Notes under the pieces: generated by a model
What the model was told of the DNA's origin: nothing
The model's input: the letters and a program-made list of their open reading frames with translations, nothing else
Database searches by the model: none
NCBI GenBank assembly: GCA_020630595.1
Contig: JAHDBC010000001.1
Span: 200,189 to 264,188 of the forward strand
From: Planktomarina sp.
Lineage (GTDB): Bacteria; Pseudomonadota; Alphaproteobacteria; Rhodobacterales; Rhodobacteraceae
Direction: 5' to 3'
DNA length: 64,000 nucleotides
In this document: positions 18,186 to 26,471 of the stretch, piece by piece
Layout: every line of letters begins with the position of its first letter
Position numbering within the stretch: the stretch's first letter is position 1
Position numbers and translations under genes: made by a program

Positions 18186-19259
18186 CTAAATCCAACCCTT
18201 CAGGTTGCGATCAATCACACCGCACAGCGCCGCGATGTGATCTTCGTTATCGTTCAGACAAGGGATGTAGGTGAAGTGTTCACCCCCCGCATCTTCAAAA
18301 CTTTCACAGATTTCTTCGTTGATTTCTTCAAGCGTTTCGATGCAATCGGCTGAAAAGGCCGGGGCACAAACCGCAATGGATTTTTTGCCCTGTTCTGCAA
18401 GCCGCGCGACCTCTTCCACCGTATATGGTTTTAACCATTCTTCGGGGCCAAACCGCGATTGAAATGTGGTTACGATGTCCGTGTCTTGCCAACCCAGCCG
18501 TTCTTTCAAAAGACGCGTCGTTTTTTGACATTGGCAATGATAGGGATCGCCTTCCATCAGGTACCGTTTTGGAACGCCGTGGTAAGAACACACCAGAATT
18601 TCCGGCTTGTGTTCAGCATCGGCGTAAGCGCGTTCGATGCTGGCAGCCAGACTGTCAATATAGGCCGGATCATCAAAATAAGGCTGAACCGTTCGCACGG
18701 TGGGCTGCCATTTTTCGTCCATCAGCGCGCGAAAGAACTGATCATTGGCGGTTGCGGATGTTGCGCCCGCATAGTGCGGGTACAAAGGAAAGAACAAGAT
18801 CTTCTGGCAGCCCGCAGCGATCATTTCCTTGACCTTTGATTTGGTCGATGGGTTCCCGTACCGCATGCAGAAATCGACAACCACGCGGTCGCCGTGGGTC
18901 GCATGCATCGATTCCTTGATCTTTGCGGTCTGCGCTTTTGTGATCGTCATCAACGGGCTTTCATCCGCGTCGTGGTTCCAGATGGAACGATAGGCTTCCC
19001 CAGATGAAAACGGACGTTTGGTCAGAATGATCAGCTGCAACAGGGGCTGCCAAATCCAAGGGCTGTAGTCGATCACACGTTTGTCGGACAAAAATTCGTT
19101 CAGGTACCGGCGCATCGACCAGTAGTCATGCCCGTCTGGCGTTCCAAGGTTTGCCAGCAGAATGCCAATCTTACCTTGTGCGACAGGCGGATGATCCGCT
19201 TGCGCATGTTCCGGTATCTTTGACGTCTGCAATTCGGTCATATTCTTGGAATCCAACAT
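18186..19259 (-). CDS. hemH: Ferrochelatase
   Basis: The enzyme inserts Fe2+ into protoporphyrin IX, the last step of protoheme synthesis. The 357-residue protein shows ILLANLGTPD near the N-terminus, the metal-path His/Ser region in CSYHGVPKRY and the acidic TLEEINEE segment near the C-terminus. The start is ATG at 19259, or GTG at 19262 directly before it; no good ribosome-binding sequence is visible, and the region is folded into a hairpin (19264-19304). It lies 49 bases downstream of the NDUFAF5-like methyltransferase gene and is probably co-transcribed with it. Confidence 0.95.
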   Translation of the reverse strand: MLDSKNMTELQTSKIPEHAQADHPPVAQGKIGILLANLGTPDGHDYWSMRRYLNEFLSDKRVIDYSPWIWQPLLQLIILTKRPFSSGEAYRSIWNHDADESPLMTITKAQTAKIKESMHATHGDRVVVDFCMRYGNPSTKSKVKEMIAAGCQKILFFPLYPHYAGATSATANDQFFRALMDEKWQPTVRTVQPYFDDPAYIDSLAASIERAYADAEHKPEILVCSYHGVPKRYLMEGDPYHCQCQKTTRLLKERLGWQDTDIVTTFQSRFGPEEWLKPYTVEEVARLAEQGKKSIAVCAPAFSADCIETLEEINEEICESFEDAGGEHFTYIPCLNDNEDHIAALCGVIDRNLKGWI

Positions 19260-19263
19260 CACG

Positions 19264-19304
19264 GGCTTTCTTTACTACCTATGGCGGCAGATAAAGGGAA
19301 AGCC
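19264..19304 (-). promoter_or_regulatory. Hairpin directly before the hemH start
   Basis: On the minus strand GGCTTTC (complement of 19298-19304) pairs with GAAAGCC (complement of 19264-19270), and TTTA with TAAA inside it, leaving a two-base bulge. The second arm ends two bases before the GTG/ATG start pair. The hairpin would hide any ribosome-binding site of hemH; a regulatory role is inference. Confidence 0.4.
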
Positions 19305-19311
19305 ATCAACG

Positions 19312-20112
19312 TCAATCATCTGCGTCATCTTTCGCCAATTTCAGTGCATCAGCGAGCGGCATTTTCGCCGATCCGGGCCTTAATGGTTTTGGCTGGCTGT
19401 CATCGGGGGCCCATCCGGCCAGAAAAATAAGCTCGAATTGTTCGATGATCCGTCCATCTGTCCGGGGGAAAAGCGCATCAAGGGCGGCCATCATCCCCCG
19501 CGGCACAGGTGTGCGGTCGCGCTGGGCAAGGGCGTTGCCTTCGCCCATGTGGCGCAGATCTTTCATCAGATGGGCAGGATCACGGAAGCTGATATCCTGA
19601 CACAGCGTATCTGCAACGGGCAGGGCAAACCCGGCCCGCTGCATCAAATGGCCAGCATCCCGCACGTCGATCATCGGATGAACACGGGGCGCGACCCCCC
19701 CACGAACCTGAAGTTCTGCGGCTGTCAGGGACTGGCGCAAATTTGTCAGGGTTGTCCCCCCAAGAAAGGCCGCCAGAAACAGCCCATCCGCTTTCAGCCG
19801 TGCGCGGCACTGGATCATCTGGCCCAAGGGGTCGTTGGATTGGTGCAAAGCCATGCCGTGAACAATCAAATCATAGTCAGTGTCCGGAAAATCGATCGTG
19901 TTTGCGGCCGGAACGAAATCCGCGCCAAGCGTTTCCCAGACCGAAGGGAAATTCGACACAACGGCAATCTTCGTAAACGTCCGATTAACGTCTGCCTGTC
20001 TTAATGAAAGCTCATCTTGGGCAATGTCATGCAGAAACAGCCCATCACGCGTGGCCCGCCTGTGCCGCGCTGCAAGTGCGGCGTCATCGTAAAGGGGTTT
20101 TTGGTTTTGCAT
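19312..20112 (-). CDS. SAM-dependent methyltransferase-fold protein, NDUFAF5-like
   Basis: A 266-residue protein resembling BioC and the mitochondrial complex I assembly factor NDUFAF5: it has DYDLIVHGMALHQSNDPLGQ, then LKADGLFLAAFLGG, and DPAHLMKDLRHMGEGNAL typical of that family. The first SAM-binding glycine loop is weak or altered (IAVVSNFPSVWETL where DLGCG would be expected), so the methyl donor site may be changed. NDUFAF5 hydroxylates a complex I arginine, so a complex I role is possible in this organism. It is upstream of hemH on the same strand and divergent from comF with almost no gap. Confidence 0.75.
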   Translation of the reverse strand: MQNQKPLYDDAALAARHRRATRDGLFLHDIAQDELSLRQADVNRTFTKIAVVSNFPSVWETLGADFVPAANTIDFPDTDYDLIVHGMALHQSNDPLGQMIQCRARLKADGLFLAAFLGGTTLTNLRQSLTAAELQVRGGVAPRVHPMIDVRDAGHLMQRAGFALPVADTLCQDISFRDPAHLMKDLRHMGEGNALAQRDRTPVPRGMMAALDALFPRTDGRIIEQFELIFLAGWAPDDSQPKPLRPGSAKMPLADALKLAKDDADD

Positions 20113-20115
20113 AGC

Positions 20116-20865
20116 GTGGCATCTAACAACCGCCCGTCAATCTTTCAAACGGTGATGGATGTTCTGTATCCACCGGCCTGTATCGCGTGCCAAGATCCGG
20201 CTGATCAATTGAATGGGCTGTGCCCGGCCTGTTGGGGAAATGCCCCTTTCATTCAGGATCCATCGTGCGAAGCATGCGGTTGCCAACTGGTTGGGGAGGC
20301 AGATGATCCGACGGATATTCTGTTTTGCGACGAATGCATGACAGACCATCCACCATGGGACAGGGGCCGCGCTGTGTTTCGGTATCATGGGGTCGCGCGC
20401 GATCTGGTCCTGGGGCTGAAACATGCGGATCGACACGATCTGGTCGCCCCTTTCGCAGGCTGGGCGAAATCCAAGATCGAACACCTTGTTACACCCCAAA
20501 CGGTGTTCGTTCCGGTTCCGCTGCATTTTTGGCGGCTGATCAAGCGGCGCTATAACCAATCTGCTGTGATTGCCAACGAACTTGCAGACCAATTTGGCTG
20601 TCCCAGCATTCCAGACGCTTTGATACGTGTTCGGTCGACGCCATCGCTGGATGGCAGAACGCGCGACGAAAGATTTGAAACATTGCAGGGTGCAATTGCC
20701 CCAAACCCAAAGCGCAGCACGCAGATCAAACACAAGGACGTGATTTTGGTGGACGATGTGATGACATCAGGCGCGACATTCACCACCTGCACCCTTGCGC
20801 TTCGGGCGCAGGGCGCGGCTTCTGTCACGGTCCTTGCACTGGCGCGCGTCGGCAAACACGACTAG
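20116..20865 (+). CDS. ComF-family phosphoribosyltransferase-like protein
   Basis: A protein of about 249 residues of the ComF/GntX type. The N-terminal zinc-ribbon part has four cysteine pairs (CIAC, CPAC, CEAC, FCDEC) within the first 75 residues. The C-terminal PRTase domain has the PRPP loop ILVDDVMTSGATFTTC. ComF proteins in competent bacteria aid DNA uptake; elsewhere the role is unclear. The start is uncertain: GTG at 20116 gives a usual leader before YPPAC, ATG at 20155 is the next candidate, and starts further upstream overlap the divergent methyltransferase gene. Confidence 0.85.
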   Translation: MASNNRPSIFQTVMDVLYPPACIACQDPADQLNGLCPACWGNAPFIQDPSCEACGCQLVGEADDPTDILFCDECMTDHPPWDRGRAVFRYHGVARDLVLGLKHADRHDLVAPFAGWAKSKIEHLVTPQTVFVPVPLHFWRLIKRRYNQSAVIANELADQFGCPSIPDALIRVRSTPSLDGRTRDERFETLQGAIAPNPKRSTQIKHKDVILVDDVMTSGATFTTCTLALRAQGAASVTVLALARVGKHD

Positions 20866-20890
20866 TTTGCCCCAAATCAGGAGCGTACCG

Positions 20891-21148
20891 ATGCAAACCG
20901 TAGAAATTTATACCAGCCCCACCTGTGGATATTGCCACGCGGCCAAGCGCCTTTTGACGATGAAAGAGGTGTCGTTCATCGAATATGATCTGATGCAGCA
21001 GCCGGAAAAGCGTGACGAAATGCTGTCGCGTGCGAATGGGCGGCATACGGTTCCGCAAATCTTTGTCGGGGACACCCATGTGGGTGGCTATGATGATATG
21101 GCGGCACTGGAACGTAGCGGCAAACTGGATCCGTTGTTGGCTGGGTGA
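20891..21148 (+). CDS. grxC: Glutaredoxin 3
   Basis: An 85-residue dithiol glutaredoxin that reduces disulfides and mixed glutathione disulfides in the cytosol. The active site is CGYC at residues 12-15, with the cis-Pro segment TVPQIFVGDTHVGGYDDM at residues 51-68, the glutathione-binding part. The length is normal. It follows comF by 25 bases and lies three bases before the nitrilase gene, so it is part of a four-gene plus-strand run ending with the MarR gene. Confidence 0.95.
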   Translation: MQTVEIYTSPTCGYCHAAKRLLTMKEVSFIEYDLMQQPEKRDEMLSRANGRHTVPQIFVGDTHVGGYDDMAALERSGKLDPLLAG

Positions 21149-21151
21149 TCT

Positions 21152-21982
21152 GTGCAGCTTGCCCTGTTCCAAATGAATGCAACGGACCAGCCCGATGAAA
21201 ATCTGGCATCGGTTTTGCATGCAATGGAACAGGCGCGGGATGCGGACCTGTTCCTAACGCCGGAAGTCACGAACTGCGTGTCCCTGTCGCGCAGCCACCA
21301 AGACCATTTTCTGGAACCGGGGCCGAACAATACATTTGTGACTGCGGTTCAGGAAAAGGCCAGATCGCTGGGGCTTTGGGTCCTTTTGGGGTCCATCGCG
21401 CTTAAAACATCGGACCGCGATGGGCGGTTTGCGAACCGCAGTCTTTTGATCAGTGACACGGGCCGCGTTGTGCAATGGTACGACAAAATCCATATGTTTG
21501 ATGTGACCTTGTCGGACGGCGAAGCCTATCGGGAATCAAGCGGATATCGCCCCGGCAACCGGGCTGTCTGCGTCGAAACACCCATGGGCGCGCTGGGCAT
21601 GACCATTTGTTATGATCTTCGCTTTCCCCATTTGTTTCGAACGCTGGCGCAGGCCGGCGCGCAGATCATTTCTGTGCCGTCCGCCTTTGCCGTGCCCACG
21701 GGCCAAGCCCATTGGCACAGCCTTTTGAAGGCGCGCGCGATCGAAACCGGGTGTTTTGTGGTGGCGCCAGCGCAAACAGGCACACATTCAGGATCGGGGC
21801 GCAAAACATTTGGGCATTCGTTGGTGGTTTCGCCCTGGGGTGACATCATTTTGGACGCGGGGACCGCCCCCGGAATTTACACCGTTGATATCAATTTGGA
21901 CGACGTGAATAGTGCCCGGGATCGTGTGCCGTCCTTGGCATGTGACATGCCATTCAAATTGACGACCGAACGACTTGACTGA
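21152..21982 (+). CDS. Carbon-nitrogen hydrolase (nitrilase superfamily, Nit2/YafV-like)
   Basis: A 276-residue amidase-fold enzyme. The catalytic triad is visible as Glu in FLTPEVTN (about residue 35), Lys in YDKIHMFD (about 112) and Cys in MTICYDLRFP (about 153). Members of this branch deaminate omega-amides or the deaminated form of glutathione; this matches the adjacent glutaredoxin but does not prove it. The start is GTG three bases after the grxC stop. The 3' end overlaps the MarR gene by eight bases, so the three genes appear co-translated. Confidence 0.88.
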   Translation: MQLALFQMNATDQPDENLASVLHAMEQARDADLFLTPEVTNCVSLSRSHQDHFLEPGPNNTFVTAVQEKARSLGLWVLLGSIALKTSDRDGRFANRSLLISDTGRVVQWYDKIHMFDVTLSDGEAYRESSGYRPGNRAVCVETPMGALGMTICYDLRFPHLFRTLAQAGAQIISVPSAFAVPTGQAHWHSLLKARAIETGCFVVAPAQTGTHSGSGRKTFGHSLVVSPWGDIILDAGTAPGIYTVDINLDDVNSARDRVPSLACDMPFKLTTERLD

Positions 21983-22415
21983 TTCCGTTGAAACAACTGC
22001 CGTAGCCCTTTTTTCCGAAGTCATGGCGTTGGAACATATTTTGCGCACCAACATCGCCCGTGCCCTGCCAAAGGGGATGGAGCTGTCCCATTTTGTTGTC
22101 TTGAACCATCTGGCGCATGTGGGCGGTGAACGATCACCCGCCCAGCTGGCGCAGGCATTCAATCTGTCGCGCGGGGCCATTACGAATACGCTGACAAAGC
22201 TGGAAGCGCAGGGGTATGTGCACATCCGGCCAGATTGGGATGATGCCCGCCGCAAGCAAATTGTGATCAGCCCGGCGGGCCGTCAGGCGCGGGATTCTGC
22301 CTTTGCGAAAGTGGCGCCCCTGTTGTCGTCTGCAGTCGGCGATACGGGCGAAACTGGATTGAAGACCGCAACTGCACACCTGCGGTCTTTGCGCCAAAAC
22401 CTGATGCGGTCTTAG
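21975..22415 (+). CDS. MarR-family transcriptional regulator
   Basis: A 146-residue winged-helix regulator. The recognition region reads [25 protein letters not shown] (residues about 55-79), followed by the wing [16 protein letters not shown], typical of MarR proteins that bind palindromic operators as dimers. The start TTG at 21975 overlaps the nitrilase stop; the first ATG would remove 16 residues of the N-terminal dimer helix. The ligand and targets are unknown; its own operon or the divergent promoters nearby are the simplest guesses. The stop overlaps the convergent ubiG by four bases. Confidence 0.85.
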   Translation: MTDSVETTAVALFSEVMALEHILRTNIARALPKGMELSHFVVLNHLAHVGGERSPAQLAQAFNLSRGAITNTLTKLEAQGYVHIRPDWDDARRKQIVISPAGRQARDSAFAKVAPLLSSAVGDTGETGLKTATAHLRSLRQNLMRS

Positions 22416-23155
22416 GGTTTCAGGCTTGCGGTGACATAGTTGACCGAAAGATCGCGGTCGCTGATCGACCATTTCCAAGTCAATTTGTTGAACACAAATC
22501 CCTTGCGGTCGATTGGGTTCAACCCGGCCTGAGACATCAAATCAAACAGTTCGTCAGGCGTGATGAATTTGTCCCATTCATGCGTTCCCTTGGGCAGCCA
22601 GCGCATCACGTATTCTGCCCCAATGATTGCAAAAAGAAACGATTTCGGGTTCCGGTTGAGTGTCGAACAGATATGAAGACCACCTGATTTCAGCAGCTGC
22701 TGACATGCTGTCAAATAGGCCAATGGATCGGCCACATGTTCGACCACCTCCATATTCAGGACGACGTCGAACTGTTCGCCGGCCGCTGCCATCGCTTCGG
22801 CAGTTGTGTGTCGATAATCAATCGCCAGCCCAGACTGTTCCGCATGGATTTGGGCGACCGGAATATTGCGTTCTGCTGCATCTGCGCCGACCACAGTTGC
22901 GCCCAGACGCGCCATGGGTTCGCACAAAAGCCCCCCACCGCATCCAATGTCCAGCAGGCGCAGGCCTTTGAATGGCTGTTCATCGGTCAGATCCCTGTCG
23001 AATTCATGGGCGATCTGCCGGGTGATGTAATCCAACCGACATGGGTTCAGCATATGAAGCGGTTTGAACTTCCCTTCCAAGTCCCACCATTCGGCAGCCA
23101 TCGCTTCAAATTTGGCGATTTCGCTTGGGTCAACAGTTGTCTGCGTCGCTTGCAT
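22412..23155 (-). CDS. ubiG: Bifunctional 3-demethylubiquinol O-methyltransferase / 2-polyprenyl-6-hydroxyphenol methylase
   Basis: UbiG makes both O-methylations of ubiquinone synthesis. The 247-residue product has the family opening [20 protein letters not shown], the SAM site [20 protein letters not shown] (about residues 61-80), and [10 protein letters not shown]. The start at 23155 is preferred because AGG lies seven bases upstream; an earlier ATG at 23167 would add only MRPK. It is divergent from the prolyl iminopeptidase gene, with 66 bases between the starts. Confidence 0.96.
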   Translation of the reverse strand: MQATQTTVDPSEIAKFEAMAAEWWDLEGKFKPLHMLNPCRLDYITRQIAHEFDRDLTDEQPFKGLRLLDIGCGGGLLCEPMARLGATVVGADAAERNIPVAQIHAEQSGLAIDYRHTTAEAMAAAGEQFDVVLNMEVVEHVADPLAYLTACQQLLKSGGLHICSTLNRNPKSFLFAIIGAEYVMRWLPKGTHEWDKFITPDELFDLMSQAGLNPIDRKGFVFNKLTWKWSISDRDLSVNYVTASLKP

Positions 23156-23221
23156 TTTTGGCCTCATCTCGGTTTAGCTGTCTTACGGGAAAATCCCTTC
23201 ATCGCGCTATATAGGGTTCTT

Positions 23222-24193
23222 ATGGACAAAGACGCAGGTCAAAAACGCGCGGTGCAGTATTTGTACCCCCCGATTCAGCCCTTCGAAAAGCGGATGCTGG
23301 ACGTGGGGCAGGGCCATTCCGTCTATGTCGAACAATGTGGCAATCCCGATGGGCAACCTGTTGTCGTACTGCACGGCGGCCCTGGCGGCGGGTGCAGCCC
23401 TGCGATGCGCCGCTATTTCGACCCAGATCATTATCGCATCATTCTGTTTGACCAGCGCGGCTGCGGCCGATCCAAACCGCATGCCAGTGTCAAAGACAAC
23501 ACAACCTGGCATCTTGTTTCAGACATTGATCTGATCCGCAGAACGCTTCGCATTGATCAATGGATTGTGTTCGGGGGCAGCTGGGGCGCAACGCTTGCGC
23601 TGGTCTACGCGCAGGCCCACCCGGATCATGTGCAACACTTGGTTTTGCGGGGGGTATTTTTGGGAACCGAACCGGAATTCGACTGGTTTTATGGCGGTGG
23701 TGCTGGGCAATTCTGGCCAGAAACCTGGGCCCGGTTTCGGGACATCATTCCCGAAGACGAACAAGGCGATCTGATCGCGGCATACGGGCGCCGTCTGTTT
23801 TCCGGTGACATTACGCAAGAGATCCGCTTTGCGCGGGCTTGGACATCGTGGGAAAATGCGATGGCGTCGATTGATACTTCAGGTGTTGGCGGCGAAAGCC
23901 CGGCGGAATATGCACGTGCGTTCGCACGGCTTGAAAATCATTATTTCCAGAATCGCGTTTTCTTAAGTCCAGATCAGGCCATTCTAAACAACATGGATCG
24001 CTTGAAAGATGTTCCCGGGATCGTCGTGCAGGGTCGACTGGATATGATCTGCCCCCCGGTTTCGGCTCACAAATTGGTAAGTCTTTGGAATAAAGCAAGA
24101 ATTAGAATGGTTGCCAAGGCGGGGCACGCCCTTTCGGAACCCGGAATCAGTTCTGAACTTGTGCGTGCAATGGACCGTTTAAGACATAACTGA
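23222..24193 (+). CDS. pip: Prolyl iminopeptidase
   Basis: This alpha/beta hydrolase removes N-terminal proline from peptides in the cytosol. The oxyanion HGGPGGGCSP is at residues 41-50, DQRGCGRS at about 75, the nucleophile elbow GGSWGATLAL at about 107, the acid residue in GRLDMICPP at about 273 and the His in KAGHALSEPG at about 300. At 323 residues it is the usual size. Upstream TATATA (23208-23213) is a good -10 box, but AGGG six bases before the ATG gives a normal ribosome-binding site as well. The peptide importer operon that follows may supply its substrates. Confidence 0.94.
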   Translation: MDKDAGQKRAVQYLYPPIQPFEKRMLDVGQGHSVYVEQCGNPDGQPVVVLHGGPGGGCSPAMRRYFDPDHYRIILFDQRGCGRSKPHASVKDNTTWHLVSDIDLIRRTLRIDQWIVFGGSWGATLALVYAQAHPDHVQHLVLRGVFLGTEPEFDWFYGGGAGQFWPETWARFRDIIPEDEQGDLIAAYGRRLFSGDITQEIRFARAWTSWENAMASIDTSGVGGESPAEYARAFARLENHYFQNRVFLSPDQAILNNMDRLKDVPGIVVQGRLDMICPPVSAHKLVSLWNKARIRMVAKAGHALSEPGISSELVRAMDRLRHN

Positions 24194-24278
24194 TACCCAT
24201 TTGCGACATTCAATTCGCTTTACATATGCCAGAACCCCGTTACGGTTTTAACCTTAGGGACCAAATTGGGGGGCGTTC

Positions 24279-25268
24279 GTGGGAAGCATCGCCAAAATCA
24301 TCGCCCAGCGGCTCGCGCTTGGCGTCCTGACACTTTTGATTGTGTCATTTGTAATTTTCGTATCCGTAAACGCCCTGCCTGGTGATTTTGCACAAGCGAT
24401 CATGGGTCAAGGCGCGACCGAAGAAGCGGTCACCGCAATGCGAAAAGATCTGGGGTTGGATCAACCCTATTTCCAACGGTATTTTTCTTGGCTTGGAAAT
24501 ATCATAACGGGTGATCTTGGCATCAGTTTTGCGCAAATGAATTTTGCGTCGAATTTGGGTGGGGATCAGCTGATCAGTGTGGCCGACCAGATTTACCCAC
24601 GATTTATCAACACAATGTGGCTTGCAGGCTTTGCTGCGCTGATTGCGGTGCCGCTGTCGCTGACGATCGGTGTTCTGGCCGCGCTTTATCGAAATTCCAT
24701 GTTCGATCGCATTGCCAACATTGGGGCGCTGACCTCAATCTCAAGCCCTGAATTTTTTATCGCATATATCTTGGTGCTGTTCCTTGCTGTGTTGAACCCC
24801 GTGTTCTTGCCAGTGGCGGAAGTGACGCCCGGCATCACGCTGGGCGAACGCCTGTACTTTTTGGCGCTGCCTGCGCTGACACTGACACTGGTTGTGACCG
24901 CCCACATGATGCGGATGACGCGGGCATCAATCATCAACTTGCTGGCGTCGCCGTATATCGAAATGGCCCGGCTTAAAGGCGTCAGCCCGATGCGGGTGAT
25001 CGTGAAACATGCGCTGCCGAATGCGTTGGCGCCGATCATCAATGTGATCGCGCTGAACCTTGCATATCTGATCACGGGCGTTGTCGTGGTTGAAGTGGTG
25101 TTCACTTATCCCGGTATCGGCCAGCTGTTCGTGGACAGCGTCATCAACCGTGACATCCCGGTCATTCAGGCCTGTGTGATGATTTTCGCCAGCGCCTACA
25201 TCCTGCTGAACCTGACGGCGGATATTTTGACCATCCTGTCCAACCCAAAGCTGAGGCACCCGAAATGA
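24279..25268 (+). CDS. ABC transporter permease, DppB/OppB type
   Basis: The first inner-membrane permease of a peptide/nickel/opine-family importer, 329 residues. It has the usual single N-terminal helix (residues 10-32), a periplasmic loop with DLGISFAQMN, and five further helices. The EAA loop is EMARLKGVSPMRVIVKHALPNALAP (about residues 228-252), which contacts the ATPase. The start is GTG at 24279 with GGGG upstream. It is the first gene of a four-gene operon with a permease C, a double ATPase and a binding protein, overlapping the next gene by ATGA. Confidence 0.92.
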   Translation: MGSIAKIIAQRLALGVLTLLIVSFVIFVSVNALPGDFAQAIMGQGATEEAVTAMRKDLGLDQPYFQRYFSWLGNIITGDLGISFAQMNFASNLGGDQLISVADQIYPRFINTMWLAGFAALIAVPLSLTIGVLAALYRNSMFDRIANIGALTSISSPEFFIAYILVLFLAVLNPVFLPVAEVTPGITLGERLYFLALPALTLTLVVTAHMMRMTRASIINLLASPYIEMARLKGVSPMRVIVKHALPNALAPIINVIALNLAYLITGVVVVEVVFTYPGIGQLFVDSVINRDIPVIQACVMIFASAYILLNLTADILTILSNPKLRHPK

Positions 25269-26467
25269 GCAATCTGTTATTCGTGATCGCCGTTCTGGCA
25301 GCTGCGGTTGTTGGGGGCTATCTGTTCCGCCTGATCGGCCAAAAGACCACACAAAACCGACCCTATTTCAGGGATATGCCGTTTCTTGTCGCCTTTGGCT
25401 ATGTGTTCGGTGCCATCCTGATTTTTCTGTGTGCGCGGCTGTATCTTCAACCCACGACGCTTGAATCTGGCGTGCCCAACGCCGTGACGATCTTTTTCCG
25501 GTGGACCGTGCATTTGATCGCCGGGCTGGCGTTGGCCGCATTCCTGTTCCGCCTTGCTGGGCGCAATATCGGTACAGATGGATCGAAGCGGCTGTTCCGG
25601 CAAATGCCGATAACCGCATCGTTCGGCATTTTGACAATCATCCTGTACTGTATCGTCGCCTTGATGCCCGAGGTTTTCGCGCCCTACGGCGAAGCCGAAG
25701 TCTTTGCGAAATCCTATGTGTACCCGTTCGGTGATCCGGCGGCCAACGGCGATCCGGCACATATATTGGGAACTGATGAAATTGGCCGGGATATTCTGTC
25801 GCGTCTGATATTCGCAACAAAGAACACCATGTTCATCGCGTTGGCGGCGACCATTCTTGCCTTTTTGATCGGCGGCATTGCCGGGCTGGCTGCGGCAATT
25901 TTTGGCGGCTGGGTGGATTCGGTGATTTCGCGGTCTGTTGACGTTCTGATGGCAATTCCCGCGCTGATCTTTCAGCTTTTGCTTTTGTCTATCGCCAGCT
26001 TCTGGGCGAATTCTTATGGCATTCCGATGGTTCTGTTTATGATTGTAATCATTGCGGTCATCGACAGTACGCGGGTGTTCCGACTGGCGCGATCCGTGGG
26101 ACTGGGCATTGTTGCGATGGATTACATCGAAGCCGCCAAGTTGCGCGGTGAACGGCTTGGCTATCTGATCACGCGGGAAATCCTGCCCAACGCCATGCCG
26201 CCGTTTCTGGTCGAATTTGGGCTTCGGTTCTGTTTCGTTTTCCTGACGATTGCGTCCTTGTCGTTCCTTGGCATGGGCATTCAACCACCAAGCGCAGACT
26301 GGGGCACGATGGTGCGCAAACTGGCCGACTTTATCAAGTTTGCACAGTTCCTGCCCAATGCGGCGCTGCTGCCGCTGTTCCCAGCGCTGGCAATTGCGAT
26401 TCTGGTGTTGGCGGTGAACTTTGTCGTGGATTGGATCCTTGATAAATCCTCTGGTCTGAAAGGGTAG
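25265..26467 (+). CDS. ABC transporter permease, DppC/OppC type with extended N-terminus
   Basis: The second permease, 400 residues, about 100 longer than usual. The standard DppC core begins at LGTDEIGRDILSRLIF near residue 167 and includes the EAA-type loop EAAKLRGERLGYLI near residue 288. In typical DppC only one helix precedes that core. Here the first 135 residues hold about four hydrophobic segments (roughly 2-22, 39-61, 76-98 and 113-135). I see no frameshift or overlap that would explain this as an artefact; the ATG overlaps the dppB-like stop. The extra helices may be a family variant. Confidence 0.88.
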   Translation: MSNLLFVIAVLAAAVVGGYLFRLIGQKTTQNRPYFRDMPFLVAFGYVFGAILIFLCARLYLQPTTLESGVPNAVTIFFRWTVHLIAGLALAAFLFRLAGRNIGTDGSKRLFRQMPITASFGILTIILYCIVALMPEVFAPYGEAEVFAKSYVYPFGDPAANGDPAHILGTDEIGRDILSRLIFATKNTMFIALAATILAFLIGGIAGLAAAIFGGWVDSVISRSVDVLMAIPALIFQLLLLSIASFWANSYGIPMVLFMIVIIAVIDSTRVFRLARSVGLGIVAMDYIEAAKLRGERLGYLITREILPNAMPPFLVEFGLRFCFVFLTIASLSFLGMGIQPPSADWGTMVRKLADFIKFAQFLPNAALLPLFPALAIAILVLAVNFVVDWILDKSSGLKG

Positions 26468-26471
26468 AACG

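Noticed and set aside
23208-23222. Possible leaderless start of pip directly after a TATATA -10 box
   Set aside because: An AGGG ribosome-binding site six bases before the ATG is present and no convincing -35 box is seen, so leaderless translation is not required.
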